Assembly: GCF_016595675.1 (NCBI RefSeq) | Contig: NZ_JAENJH010000001.1 | Coordinates: forward strand, 124,001-188,000 | Source: Prauserella cavernicola | GTDB taxonomy: Bacteria; Actinomycetota; Actinomycetes; Mycobacteriales; Pseudonocardiaceae | Direction: 5' to 3' | Length of the DNA: 64,000 nucleotides | Position numbers and translations under genes: made by a program | The notes under the pieces: generated by a model | What the model was told of the DNA's origin: nothing | The model's database searches: none | What the model saw: only the letters and a program-made list of their open reading frames with translations | Shown here: positions 8,168 to 17,484 of the stretch, one piece after another | Layout of the letters: each line of letters starts with the position of its first letter | Position numbering within the stretch: position 1 is the stretch's first letter

Positions 8168-9517
8168 TCAGAGCCAGCCGGGGATCACGAAGATCAGCAC
8201 GGCGACCACCGGGGCGATGGCGATCATGCTCATGCCCCAGATCATCAGGCGCCGGAACATCGTGTCGCGGTGCTCCTCCGGAGTGCTCGCCACGACGAGC
8301 GCGCCGCTGGTGGAGAACGGCGAGGAGTCGACCACCGACGACGAGATCGCGAGCGCGATGATCATGCCGACCGCGCCGACCTGACCGGTCAGCAGGAACG
8401 GCACCGCGAGCGGGATCAGCGCCCCGAGGATGCCCGTGGTGGAGGCGAAAGCCGACACCGCCGCACCGATCAGGCAGATGACGAGCGCGGCCAGCAGTGG
8501 CACGCCGATACCCGCGACGCTGTTGCCGAGGAACTCGATGGTGCCCACCCGTTCCATCAGGCCCACATAGGTCACCACGCCGCAGATCAGGAGCACGGTG
8601 GGCCACGCGACCTGCGAGAAGCACGCCTTGGTGTCCTTGGGCGAGAGCAGGCAGATCACCGTCGCGATGCTCAGGGCGAGCAGGCCCACGTCGAACTCCA
8701 GCGCCAGTGCGCCCACGGCGAGCAGGACGAGCCCGAGCAGGGTCACGGAGCGCTGGGTGTTGAGTGTGGTCACCGCGGTGGCCTCGCCCGCCTCCGTGCG
8801 CGTCTTGGTGGCGGTCGCGCCGCTTCCGCCGCCCGCACCGCCGCCGACGGGCTCACCGTCGTCCTGCGGTTCCGGGGCGGGCGTGCCGCCCTCGCCGGGC
8901 GTCTCGCGACGGCCCAGCAGCTTCTTGCCGCCGAACATGAAGAAGACCACGACGCTGAGCAAGGCGTTGAACAGGAACGAGCTCACCCACAGCAGCACCG
9001 GGTTCCCGGGAAGGCCGCTGCGTTCCACGACACCGTTGGTGATGGTGCCGAAAATGCTGAGGGGCGAGAAGCCACCCGCGGTGGCGCCGTTGATGATGAG
9101 CAGTCCCATGAGCATCGGGTTGATGCGGTAGCGCGTCGCGAAGTTCAGCCCTATCGGCGCCATGATGGCGACCGCGCCGGGGACCACCGCTCCCACCATG
9201 GTGAGCAGGCTCGTGATCAGGAACATCACCCACGGGATGAGCGCGATTCTGCCTCTCACGGCCCGAACTCCGGCATGGATCAACCAGTCGACCGTGCCGT
9301 TGGCCTTGGCGATGGCGAACAGCAATGTCACGCCGACGAGTACCACGAAAAGGTCTCCGGGGAATCCGGAGAAGAGATCTTCCGCAGTTTCGTCGTAAAT
9401 GAAGGTTCCGATCAGGAAGGCGCCGAGAAAGGCTACCGCTCCCATATTCACCGAGCGCAGAGTCGCGAGGAGAAAAATGAGAACCAGGCCGATGATCGAA
9501 TATAACTGTATGGACAT
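8168..9517 (-). CDS. MatC-type dicarboxylate/malonate carrier (SLC13-like membrane transporter)
   Basis: 449 residues from the ATG at 9517, which has a GAGGAG site upstream. About ten to twelve membrane segments. The N-terminal half matches the dicarboxylate carrier MatC N-terminal pattern (LRSVNMGAVAFLGAFLIGTF; PIGLNFATRYRINPMLMGLLIINGATAGGFSPLSIFGT). A charged cytosolic loop rich in Glu, Gly and Ala separates the halves, and the C-half has ASTTGILGALIPLAVP. It is probably an uptake carrier for a small di- or hydroxy-acid used by the flanking catabolic genes. Confidence 0.8.
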   Translation of the reverse strand: MSIQLYSIIGLVLIFLLATLRSVNMGAVAFLGAFLIGTFIYDETAEDLFSGFPGDLFVVLVGVTLLFAIAKANGTVDWLIHAGVRAVRGRIALIPWVMFLITSLLTMVGAVVPGAVAIMAPIGLNFATRYRINPMLMGLLIINGATAGGFSPLSIFGTITNGVVERSGLPGNPVLLWVSSFLFNALLSVVVFFMFGGKKLLGRRETPGEGGTPAPEPQDDGEPVGGGAGGGSGATATKTRTEAGEATAVTTLNTQRSVTLLGLVLLAVGALALEFDVGLLALSIATVICLLSPKDTKACFSQVAWPTVLLICGVVTYVGLMERVGTIEFLGNSVAGIGVPLLAALVICLIGAAVSAFASTTGILGALIPLAVPFLLTGQVGAVGMIIALAISSSVVDSSPFSTSGALVVASTPEEHRDTMFRRLMIWGMSMIAIAPVVAVLIFVIPGWL

Positions 9518-9661
9518 GTGGCTCCTCGAGGCAGGCGTTGGCTCGCGGCCGCGACGGAAATCAGCTATTCCGTAATGCGAAAGCGGGGTCTCGCACCGAG
9601 GAAGTATGGCGCGCGACACAAATGACAGTCAAGAGTCCTGAATAGACCCATGGAGAATCCG

Positions 9662-10837
9662 ATGGCACAGCCGATCGGCCGGCACTTCCTGCAAATTCCC
9701 GGCCCCACCAACGTTCCCGAGCAGGTACTGCGGGCGATGTCCGCACCCACGATCGACCACCGCGGTCCCGAGTTCGCCGCGCTGACCCTGGATCTGCTGG
9801 AGGCGGTGAAACCCGTCTTCGGCACCACCGGGCCGGTGGTGATCTATCCGTCCTCGGGCACCGGTGCGTGGGAGGCGGCGCTGGTGAACACGCTCAGCCC
9901 CGGCGACCGCGTGCTCGCCTTCGAGACCGGGCACTTCGCCACGCTCTGGCGGGAGATGGCGGAGAGTCTGGGACTCGAGGTGGAGTTCGTACCAGGAGAC
10001 TGGCGCCACGGCGCCGATCCCGAGGCCGCCGCCGCGCACCTGGCCGCCGACACGGACCACGCGATCAAGGCCGTCTGCGTGGTGCACAACGAGACCTCGA
10101 CCGGTGCCACCAGCCGGATCGCGGAGATCCGGCGCGCGCTCGACGACGCGGGACACCCGGCGCTGTTGCTCGTGGACACCATCTCCTCGCTCGGCTCGGT
10201 GGACTACCGGCACGACGAGTGGGGAGTCGACGTCACGGTCTCGTGTTCGCAGAAGGGCCTGATGCTCCCGCCGGGGCTGGGTTTCAACGCGGTGAGCGAC
10301 AAGGCCCTGCGGGCCGCGGAGAGCGCGGGCCTGCGCCGCTCCTACTGGGACTGGCGGCCGGTGCTGGAGGCCAACCGGCGCGGCTTCTTCCACAGCACTC
10401 CGGCCACCAACCTGCTCTACGGTCTGCGCGAGGCGCTGACGATGCTCGACGAGGAGGGGCTGCCGCAGGTCTATGCCCGCCACCTGCGCCACGCCGAGGC
10501 CACCCGCGCGGCCGTGCGCGGGTGGGGACTGGAGATCCTGTGCCTTGACGAGCGTGAGCACTCGCCCGCGCTCACCGCCGTGGTGATGCCCGAGGGCCAC
10601 GACGCCGACAAGCTCAGGGAGCTGATCCTCGAGAAGTTCAACATGTCGCTCGGTGCCGGGCTGGGCAAGCTCAAGGGCACCGTGTTCCGGATCGGACATC
10701 TCGGGCACTTCAACGACGTCGCGCTGGCGGGCACGCTCTCGGGTGTCCAGATGGGACTCGAGCTCGCGGGCGTGCCGGTGGACGACTCGGGGGTGGCCGC
10801 GGCGCTGCGGGTGCTCACAGGAAAGGCGGGAGCATGA
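9662..10837 (+). CDS. Serine-glyoxylate aminotransferase (class V PLP aminotransferase)
   Basis: 391 residues from ATG 9662, which has GGAGAA six bases ahead; an ATG at 9650 is an alternative. QIPGPTNVPEQVLRAM, YPSSGTGAWEAAL, VVHNETSTGATS and the PLP-lysine segment CSQKGLMLPPGLG match serine-glyoxylate aminotransferases of the serine cycle and photorespiration type. It would convert glyoxylate to glycine with serine giving hydroxypyruvate. The last codons overlap the dehydrogenase start (ATGA), so glyoxylate made by that enzyme is a natural substrate. Ureidoglycine-glyoxylate transaminase is a less likely alternative. Confidence 0.85.
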   Translation: MAQPIGRHFLQIPGPTNVPEQVLRAMSAPTIDHRGPEFAALTLDLLEAVKPVFGTTGPVVIYPSSGTGAWEAALVNTLSPGDRVLAFETGHFATLWREMAESLGLEVEFVPGDWRHGADPEAAAAHLAADTDHAIKAVCVVHNETSTGATSRIAEIRRALDDAGHPALLLVDTISSLGSVDYRHDEWGVDVTVSCSQKGLMLPPGLGFNAVSDKALRAAESAGLRRSYWDWRPVLEANRRGFFHSTPATNLLYGLREALTMLDEEGLPQVYARHLRHAEATRAAVRGWGLEILCLDEREHSPALTAVVMPEGHDADKLRELILEKFNMSLGAGLGKLKGTVFRIGHLGHFNDVALAGTLSGVQMGLELAGVPVDDSGVAAALRVLTGKAGA

Positions 10838-13707
10838 GCGGGGACCTGGAACGGCGGCTCAACGCCGACGTCGAGGGCGAGGTCGCCTTCGACGACTACA
10901 CGCGGCACCTGTTCTCCCGCGACGCGAGCATGTACTCCATCCGGCCGCTGGGCGTGGTCTTTCCGCGCACAGCCGGCGACGTCGCCGCGACCGTGGCCGC
11001 CGCGCGCGACCACGACGTGCCGGTTGTGCCCCGCGGCGCGGGCACGAGCCTGGCGGGGCAGACCGTGGGGCCCGGCATCGTGCTCGATCTCTCGCGGCAC
11101 CTCAACAAGATCCTGGAGCTCGACCCGGAGAGCCGCACCGCACGCGTGGAGCTGGGCGTGGTGCAGGACCAGCTCAACCGGGCCGCGGGGGCGCACGGGC
11201 TGATGTTCGGCCCGGACACCTCCACCAGCAACCGCGCCACACTCGGCGGCATGATCGGCAACAACTCGGCGGGCAGCGGGTCGGTGCGCTACGGCATGAC
11301 GATCGACCATGTGCGCGAGCTGGAGGTGGTGCTCTCCGACGCGACCACGGCGCACTTCGCGCCGGTGGACGAGGCCGAGCTCGCGCGCAGGGCCGCCGCG
11401 CCCACGCTGGAGGGCGCGCTCTACCGGGAGCTGCCGAAGATCGTCGAGGAGAACCGCGACGCCATCGCGGGTGGTTTCCCCGAGTTCTGGCGCCGTGCCA
11501 CCGGATACCGCCTCGACCGCCTCGCCGAGCCGACACCGTTCGACCTCGCAAAGTTCGTCGTCGGCGCGGAGGGCACCCTCGTGGTCGGCACCAGCGCGGT
11601 CGTGGACCTGGTGCCCAAGCCGAAGCACACGGTGATCGCGGTGGGGCACTTCGCCTCGACGCCGGAGGCGATCGCCGCCACCGACGACGCGCTCTCGTGC
11701 GACCCGGCGGCCGTGGAGCTGATGGACCGTACGATCCTCGACCTGTCGCGGCAGAAGATCGAGTACTCCTCCCTCGGTGACATCCTGGAGGGCGACCCGG
11801 ACGCGCTGCTCTTCGTCAACTTCACCGGCGACGACCGCGACGAGCTCGTCGGCAGGCTCAAGCGGCTCACAGCGTTGTGGCGCAAGCACGACCACGGCTA
11901 CCACACGCTGGAGGCCGTCACCCCGCAGCAGCAGTCGGCGCTGCTCAAGGTCCGCAAGTCCAGCCTGGGCCTCCTGATGGCGGCCAGCGTCGGCGCGCGG
12001 CGGCCGCTGGCCTTCGTCGAGGACACCGCCGTGCACCCGAAGCATCTGCCGGAGTACACGACGAAGTTCAAGGAGATCCTCGACCGGCACGAGATGGAGG
12101 CGGGCTTCTACGGGCACTGTTCCGTGGGCTGCCTGCACATCCGCCCGTTCGTCGACCTGACCGCGCCTGGTGAGGTGGAGAAGATGCGCTCGGTCGCCGA
12201 GGAGGTCAAGGACCTCGTCACGGCCTACGGCGGCGTGAACTCCAGCGAGCACGGCGACGGTCTGGCGCGCAGCGAGTTCAACCGCGAGATCTTCGGCGAC
12301 GAGCTCTACGAGGCGATGCGCCAGGTGAAGCGGCTGTTCGACCCGAGTGGCACGCTCAACCCCGGCAAGATCGTGGACGCGCCGTCGATGACCGACAACC
12401 TCCGCGATCCCGCGCTGCCCGAACCGGGACCGCTGCGGACGAAGCTCTCGTTCGAGGTGGTGGGCGGTATGCGCGCGGCCGCCGACCGGTGCATGAACAT
12501 CGGGCTGTGCCGCAAGAGCGAGAGTGGCGCGATGTGCCCGTCGTACATGGCCACGCTCAAGGAGGAGGACTCCACGCGCGGACGCGCCAACGCGCTCGTG
12601 AAGGCACTGTCCGAACCGGACCCCAAGGCCGCGCTCGGCGACGAGCGGCTGCACGAGGTGCTCGACCTGTGCCTGATGTGCAAGGCGTGCAAGAGCGAGT
12701 GCCCGCTCGGCGTGGACATGGCCAAGCTCAAGAGCGAGACGCTGGCGCAGCACCACGACGTGCACGGCGTGCCCGCGCGCTCGCGGGTGTTCGGCTCCAT
12801 CCGCACGCTCAACCGGCTCGGCTCGGCCACCGCGCCGCTGTCCAACCTGCCCGGCCGGATTCCCGTGCTGCGCAAGTTGATGGAACGCTACGTCGGCATC
12901 TCGGCGCGGCGTCCGCTGCCCCGGTTCGAACGCCGCAACCTCGGCGCGTGGTTCCGCAAGCACACGCCCGCGAGCCCGGGATCCCGGGGCGAGATCATGT
13001 TCCTCGCCGACTCGTTCACCACCTACACCGAGCCCGGCATCGGCCGCGCGGCCGTGGAGCTGCTCGAACGGGCCGGGTACTCTGTGCGGCTGGTGACGCG
13101 TGGCTGTTGCGGCCGCTCGAGCCTGTCGAAGGGGCTCGTCGACGACGCCAAGCGCAAGGCTGCGGCGCTGGTCGCGGAGCTGGCCAGTTCGGACGCGCCG
13201 ATCGTGGGCTGCGAGCCGTCGTGTGTGCTGACGCTGCGCGACGAGACGTTGTCGCTGCTGCCGGACGATCCCGCCGCGCGTGCCGTCGCGGGCAGGGTGC
13301 GGCAGCTGGAGGAGGTGCTCGCCGAGGCGATCGACGACGGCGCGCTCGACCTCGACGACGCGGCGTGGCCCTCGGGCAGGCGCGTGCTGTTCCACGGGCA
13401 CTGCCATCAGAAGGCCGAGGTCGGCACCGCCGCCACGGTGGGGTTGCTCAAGCGCATCCCCGGCGCCGAGGTGGTGGAGCTGGACGCGGGCTGCTGCGGC
13501 ATGGCGGGCTCGTTCGGGTTCGAGGCCGAGCACTACGACGTGTCGATGAGCGTGGGTTCCGACCGGTTGTTCCCCGCGGTGAAGGCGGAACCGGCCGAGA
13601 CGGTGGTGGCAGCCACCGGGGTGTCGTGCCGGCAGCAGATCGAGCACGGCACCACGCGCCAGGCCCAGCACCCGCTGGAACTGATCCGCGCGGCGCTGCG
13701 TGCCTAG
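10834..13707 (+). CDS. Fused FAD-linked (glycolate/D-lactate/2-hydroxyacid) dehydrogenase with Fe-S and CCG domains
   Basis: 957 residues. The N-terminal half is a FAD_binding_4 domain (VVPRGAGTSLAGQTVGPGIVLDLSR; GGMIGNNSAGSGS), then a FAD-oxidase C domain with SSEHGDG. After residue 540 come Fe-S motifs (CLMCKACKSECPLGVD) and two CCG domains (GCCGRSSL; DAGCCGMAGSFG). It thus joins GlcD and GlcF functions, as in Dld3-type bacterial D-2-hydroxyacid dehydrogenases that feed electrons to quinone. Coupled by ATGA to the aminotransferase, it suggests glycolate to glyoxylate to glycine. D-lactate is the main alternative substrate. Confidence 0.87.
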   Translation: MSGDLERRLNADVEGEVAFDDYTRHLFSRDASMYSIRPLGVVFPRTAGDVAATVAAARDHDVPVVPRGAGTSLAGQTVGPGIVLDLSRHLNKILELDPESRTARVELGVVQDQLNRAAGAHGLMFGPDTSTSNRATLGGMIGNNSAGSGSVRYGMTIDHVRELEVVLSDATTAHFAPVDEAELARRAAAPTLEGALYRELPKIVEENRDAIAGGFPEFWRRATGYRLDRLAEPTPFDLAKFVVGAEGTLVVGTSAVVDLVPKPKHTVIAVGHFASTPEAIAATDDALSCDPAAVELMDRTILDLSRQKIEYSSLGDILEGDPDALLFVNFTGDDRDELVGRLKRLTALWRKHDHGYHTLEAVTPQQQSALLKVRKSSLGLLMAASVGARRPLAFVEDTAVHPKHLPEYTTKFKEILDRHEMEAGFYGHCSVGCLHIRPFVDLTAPGEVEKMRSVAEEVKDLVTAYGGVNSSEHGDGLARSEFNREIFGDELYEAMRQVKRLFDPSGTLNPGKIVDAPSMTDNLRDPALPEPGPLRTKLSFEVVGGMRAAADRCMNIGLCRKSESGAMCPSYMATLKEEDSTRGRANALVKALSEPDPKAALGDERLHEVLDLCLMCKACKSECPLGVDMAKLKSETLAQHHDVHGVPARSRVFGSIRTLNRLGSATAPLSNLPGRIPVLRKLMERYVGISARRPLPRFERRNLGAWFRKHTPASPGSRGEIMFLADSFTTYTEPGIGRAAVELLERAGYSVRLVTRGCCGRSSLSKGLVDDAKRKAAALVAELASSDAPIVGCEPSCVLTLRDETLSLLPDDPAARAVAGRVRQLEEVLAEAIDDGALDLDDAAWPSGRRVLFHGHCHQKAEVGTAATVGLLKRIPGAEVVELDAGCCGMAGSFGFEAEHYDVSMSVGSDRLFPAVKAEPAETVVAATGVSCRQQIEHGTTRQAQHPLELIRAALRA

Positions 13708-13716
13708 GCAGTGGAC

Positions 13717-14568
13717 CTAGGCGAGCAGTTCGCGCGCCAGCTCGACGAGTGCCGGGACGGCCGGATGCCCGCCCGCACGCGGCCACGCGAGCACCACCGG
13801 GATCGGCTCGGCGTCGGTGACGGGCACGAACTCCACACCGGGGTAGGCGTGGACGCGGGCGGTGGCCGTCGAGGTCACGCCCACGCCCCGGCCCGCCGCG
13901 ATCGCGGCGAGCCAGTCGTCGGTGTTGGCCACTGGCACCAGCCGGGCCGGCCGGATCCGCGGTGGCCATAGTTCCGGCGTCGTCAGCCCCGACACGGTGT
14001 TGACCACAACCGGCTCGCCGGAAAGGTCGGCGAGCGTGAGCGACGACCGCGCCGCCAGCGCGCTGCCGGTGGGTACCGCGGCCACGCGCGGTTCGGTGCC
14101 GAGCAGGCGGGTGACCAGTCCGCCCTCGGCGACCGGGCCGCGCAGCAGCGCGGCGTCGACCAGACCGGTGCGCAGCCCCGCTGTGCGCTCGTCGACGCGG
14201 TGCAGCTCCAACGGGGTGGCGGGGTGGTCGTGTTCCCAGCGCCGCAAAAGGATCGGGGTGGCCTGTCCGAGCGCCGACCACGCGTGCCCGAGCCGCAGCG
14301 GCGCGTGGCCCAGCAGCGTCGGATCGAGCGCCCGGTCGACGGCGGTGACCACGGCGGCGGCGCGCTCGCGGAACGCCTCGCCCTGAGCGGTCAGGGTCAG
14401 GTGATGGGTCGAGCGGTCGACGAGCCGGACTCCGAGGCGCTGCTCCAGCTGGCGCAGCGTGCGGGACACGGCGGGCTGGGTGAGGTGCAGAACCGCCGCG
14501 GCGCGCGTGAGGTTGCGCTCCCCGGCGATGGCGAGGAAGCAGTGGAAGTGGCGCAGCTCGATGGTCAT
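13717..14568 (-). CDS. LysR-family transcriptional regulator
   Basis: 283 residues, ATG at 14568. The N-terminal HTH is typical (ELRHFHCFLAIAGERNLTRAAAVLHLTQPAVSRTLRQLEQRLG). The C-terminal ligand domain is compact. The gene is divergent from the EamA exporter at 14638 with only 69 bases between them, the usual arrangement for a LysR factor controlling its neighbour. It is convergent with the dehydrogenase, nine bases apart. Confidence 0.92.
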   Translation of the reverse strand: MTIELRHFHCFLAIAGERNLTRAAAVLHLTQPAVSRTLRQLEQRLGVRLVDRSTHHLTLTAQGEAFRERAAAVVTAVDRALDPTLLGHAPLRLGHAWSALGQATPILLRRWEHDHPATPLELHRVDERTAGLRTGLVDAALLRGPVAEGGLVTRLLGTEPRVAAVPTGSALAARSSLTLADLSGEPVVVNTVSGLTTPELWPPRIRPARLVPVANTDDWLAAIAAGRGVGVTSTATARVHAYPGVEFVPVTDAEPIPVVLAWPRAGGHPAVPALVELARELLA

Positions 14569-14637
14569 GCGTGCTGAGCATAACCCGAGCTGAATCGGCA
14601 TTTCACAGCGGTTTTCGCGCTGCCTAGCTTCGGTGGG

Positions 14638-15576
14638 GTGTCTCGTTCTCCCGCGTCCGCTGTCGCCCTCGTGCTGGGCGGCGCCCTGTCCCTGCAGTTC
14701 GGTTCCGCGCTCGCGGCGCTGCTGTTCCCGCGCGCCGGTGCCTTCGGGGTGGTGACCCTGAGGCTCACCATCGCCGCGGCGCTGCTGCTGGCGGTGTGCC
14801 GCCCGCGACTGCGGGGCCGCACGCGTCACGACTGGCTGCTCGCCGCCGCCTTCGGACTGACCCTGGGCGGCATGAACATCCTGTTCTACCAGGCGATCGA
14901 GCGCATCCCGCTCGGAGTGACGGTGACGCTGGAGGTGCTCGGGCCGCTGGTGCTCTCGGTGGCCGCGTCGCGGCGAGCGCTCAGCGTCGCGTGGGCCGCG
15001 CTCGCTCTGGCGGGCGTGGTGCTGCTCGGCCGGGGCGGGTTCTCCGCGCTCGACCCCGTCGGCGTGGCGTTCGCGCTCGGCGCGGGCGTGCTGTGGGCGT
15101 GCTACGTCGTGCTGGGTGCCCGGGTCGGCGGGCGCTTCGCCGGAGCCGACGGGCTGGCGTTCGCGCTCGGCATCGGCGCGGTGCTGAGCATTCCGGTCGG
15201 CGCGGCGACCACCGGCACGGCCCTGCTGGATCCGGTGACCCTCGGACTCGGCGCCGCCGTGGCCGTGTTGTCGTCCATGCTGCCGTACACGCTGGAGCTC
15301 ATGGCGCTGCGCAGGCTCCCGGCCGCGACGTTCTCGGTACTGATGAGCCTGGGGCCCGCGGTCGCCGCGTTCGCGGGGTACGTGGTCCTGGGTCAGAACC
15401 TGACGGCGGTACAGGTCTGCGGTGTCGTGCTGGTCGTCGTCGCGAGCGTCGGAGCCGTCCGGATGCGTAGAGTCCGACGACATGACGAACACGTGGGATC
15501 TGCTGGGAGAGGCGGCCTCGACGGCGATCCGCTACCGCGAGACGCTGCCGGACCGGCCGGTCGCGGAGTCCGGTGA
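14638..15576 (+). CDS. EamA/RhaT-family (DMT superfamily) metabolite exporter
   Basis: 312 residues from GTG 14638, with ten predicted membrane segments in two EamA repeats (GGMNILFYQAIERIPLGVTVTLEVLGPL; SSMLPYTLELMALRRLPAATFSVLMSLGPAVAA). The family exports amino acids and other small metabolites. The C-terminal tail after VRMRRVRRHDEH runs 95 bases into the next gene and has no family resemblance, so the true stop may be later than necessary or a recent extension. Likely controlled by the divergent LysR. Confidence 0.85.
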   Translation: MSRSPASAVALVLGGALSLQFGSALAALLFPRAGAFGVVTLRLTIAAALLLAVCRPRLRGRTRHDWLLAAAFGLTLGGMNILFYQAIERIPLGVTVTLEVLGPLVLSVAASRRALSVAWAALALAGVVLLGRGGFSALDPVGVAFALGAGVLWACYVVLGARVGGRFAGADGLAFALGIGAVLSIPVGAATTGTALLDPVTLGLGAAVAVLSSMLPYTLELMALRRLPAATFSVLMSLGPAVAAFAGYVVLGQNLTAVQVCGVVLVVVASVGAVRMRRVRRHDEHVGSAGRGGLDGDPLPRDAAGPAGRGVR

Positions 15577-16849
15577 CGCCGCGGCGATCCAGGCCGCGTT
15601 CGGCGGCGCGCTGCCCGACGCGCCGTGCCCGCCGCGGCAGGTGCTCGACGAGCTGCGCCGCGCCGCCGAGGGCGGGCTGGTGGCCACCGCGGGACCCCGG
15701 TTCTTCGGGTTCGTGACCGGCGGGTCGCTGCCGTCGGCCACCGCCGCCGACATCCTCGCGGCCGGCTGGGACCAGTGCGCGGGCCTCACCGTCGCCTCGC
15801 CTGCCGCGGCGGCGGCCGAGCAGTGCGCGGGGGAGTGGCTCAAGGACCTGCTCGGTCTCCCCGCGACGGCGTCGACGGGGTTCGTCATCGGCGGACAGTC
15901 CGCCAACACCGTCGGACTCGCCGCGGCCCGTCACCACCTGTGCGCCGAGGCGGGCTGGGACGTGGAGCGCGATGGTCTCGCGGGGGCGCCGCCCGTGCGG
16001 ATCGTGGCGAGCGTGGAACGGCACGCGACCATCGACCGGTCCCTGCGGCTGCTGGGTTTCGGCACCGCCGCGGTGGAGGAGGTTCCCGCCGGGCCGAACG
16101 GGGCGCTCGACGTCGCCGCGCTCGCCGGGGTGCTCGCCCGCGGTGGGCCCGCGATCGTGTGCCTGCAGGCGGGCAATGTCAACACCGGTGCGTGCGACGA
16201 CCTGCGCGCGGGGTGCTCCCTCGTCCGCGACCACGGCGGATGGTCGCATGTGGACGGAGCGTTCGGGCTGTGGGCGGCGGCGAGCCCGCGCACGGCGAGC
16301 CTGGTCGACGGCATCGAGCTGGCCGACTCGTGGGCCACCGACGGCCACAAGTGGCTCAACGTGCCCTACGACTCCGGGTTCGCCTTCTGCGCGAGGCCCG
16401 AGGTGCACTCGGCCGCCGTGTCCTACACGGCTCCCTACCTCGTGGCCGAAGGGGCCACGATGGGTCCGGCCGACTTCACGCTCGAGTCCTCGCGGCGCGC
16501 CAGGGGTTTCGCGGTGTGGGCCGCACTGAGGGAACTGGGCCGCGACGGCGTCGCCGCGCTCGTCGATCGCTGCTGCGCGCTGGCCCGCCGGTTCGCCGCC
16601 GCGCTCGCCGCCGGTGGTGCCGAGATCGCCAACGACGTGGTGCTCAACCAGGTGCTCGTGCGCTTCGGCGACGACGCGCGGACCGACCGCATCGCCGACG
16701 GCGTCCGCCGCGAGGGCACCTGTTGGCTGAGCGGGACCACCTGGCGCGGGAGACGCTACCTGCGCGTCTCGGTCTCCAACTTCTCCACGACCTCCGACGA
16801 CATCGACCGTTCGGCGGAGGCCGTGCTGCGCGTCGCCGCGTCGGTGTAG
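15482..16849 (+). CDS. Group II PLP-dependent decarboxylase family protein
   Basis: 455 residues, ATG 15482, lying in a different frame within the last 95 bases of the exporter gene. The PLP-decarboxylase fold is evident: GPRFFGFVTGGSLPSATAADILA, GFVIGGQSANTVGLAAAR, HVDGAFGLWAA, and the Schiff-base lysine in SWATDGHKWLNVPYDSG. Aromatic-L-amino-acid decarboxylases, tyrosine decarboxylases and some aspartate enzymes share this pattern; the substrate is open. Coexpression with an exporter would fit a product that is then secreted. Confidence 0.85.
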   Translation: MTNTWDLLGEAASTAIRYRETLPDRPVAESGDAAAIQAAFGGALPDAPCPPRQVLDELRRAAEGGLVATAGPRFFGFVTGGSLPSATAADILAAGWDQCAGLTVASPAAAAAEQCAGEWLKDLLGLPATASTGFVIGGQSANTVGLAAARHHLCAEAGWDVERDGLAGAPPVRIVASVERHATIDRSLRLLGFGTAAVEEVPAGPNGALDVAALAGVLARGGPAIVCLQAGNVNTGACDDLRAGCSLVRDHGGWSHVDGAFGLWAAASPRTASLVDGIELADSWATDGHKWLNVPYDSGFAFCARPEVHSAAVSYTAPYLVAEGATMGPADFTLESSRRARGFAVWAALRELGRDGVAALVDRCCALARRFAAALAAGGAEIANDVVLNQVLVRFGDDARTDRIADGVRREGTCWLSGTTWRGRRYLRVSVSNFSTTSDDIDRSAEAVLRVAASV

Positions 16850-17484
16850 CGCTCCTCGTGCAGTACGGCCTCCAGCGGCCGCCTGCCGCGCCAGCCGTGG
16901 CGCTCCAGGTCGGGCACCTCCTCGAGGTGCGTCACGGGGCCGAGGCACAGCCACGCCACCGGCCGCACGGCCTCGGGAATGCCGAGCAGCTCGCGCAGGA
17001 ACGGCTCCCGGTAGAAGCTGACCCAGCCCACGCCCAGGTCCTCGGCGGTCGCCGCGAGCCACAGGTTCTGGATCGCGAGACACACCGAGTACAGCCCGGC
17101 GTCGGCGATCGCGTGCCTGCCGAGCACGGCGGGCGAGCCTCGGCCGGGGTCGTAGGTCACGACCACACCCAGCGTCGACTCGAGGATGCCCTCGACCTTG
17201 ATCCGCGAGAACGTCTCCGCGCGCTCGCCCTCGAGTTCGCTCGCGAAGACCTCGCGCTCGGCGAGCACGTGGTCGCGGAAGCGGCCGCGGGTACCGGGAT
17301 CGCGCACCAGCACGAAGTCCCACGGCTGGCTCATGCCCACGCTCGGCGCGGCGTGCGCGGCCGACAGGACACGGCGCAGCACGTCCTCGGCCACGGGTGC
17401 GCCGGTGAACTCGCCGCGCACGTCCCTGCGGCGATGGCAGACGTCGTAGAAGGCCGCGCCCAGCGCGTCGAGGGGCGAGCTCAC
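16756..17484 (-). CDS. bluB: 5,6-dimethylbenzimidazole synthase BluB
   Basis: 242 residues from GTG 17484. The nitroreductase-fold BluB features are RRRDVRGEFTGAPVAEDVLRRVLSAAHAAPSVGMSQPWDFVLV and DLGVGWVSFYREPFLRELLGIP. BluB cannibalises FMNH2 with O2 to make the lower ligand of vitamin B12. It starts in a GTGA overlap with the small ATPase-fold gene upstream, an unexpected partner. Its 3' end overlaps the convergent decarboxylase by 94 bases. No other cobalamin gene is in the window. Confidence 0.85.
   Translation of the reverse strand: MSSPLDALGAAFYDVCHRRRDVRGEFTGAPVAEDVLRRVLSAAHAAPSVGMSQPWDFVLVRDPGTRGRFRDHVLAEREVFASELEGERAETFSRIKVEGILESTLGVVVTYDPGRGSPAVLGRHAIADAGLYSVCLAIQNLWLAATAEDLGVGWVSFYREPFLRELLGIPEAVRPVAWLCLGPVTHLEEVPDLERHGWRGRRPLEAVLHEERYTDAATRSTASAERSMSSEVVEKLETETRR

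Noticed and set aside
10471-13671. Very long open frame (over 1000 codons) on the minus strand opposite the fused dehydrogenase
   Set aside because: It is His/Arg/Gly-rich without domain features and is the mirror frame typical of 70+% GC genes; the plus-strand gene has FAD, Fe-S and CCG motifs.
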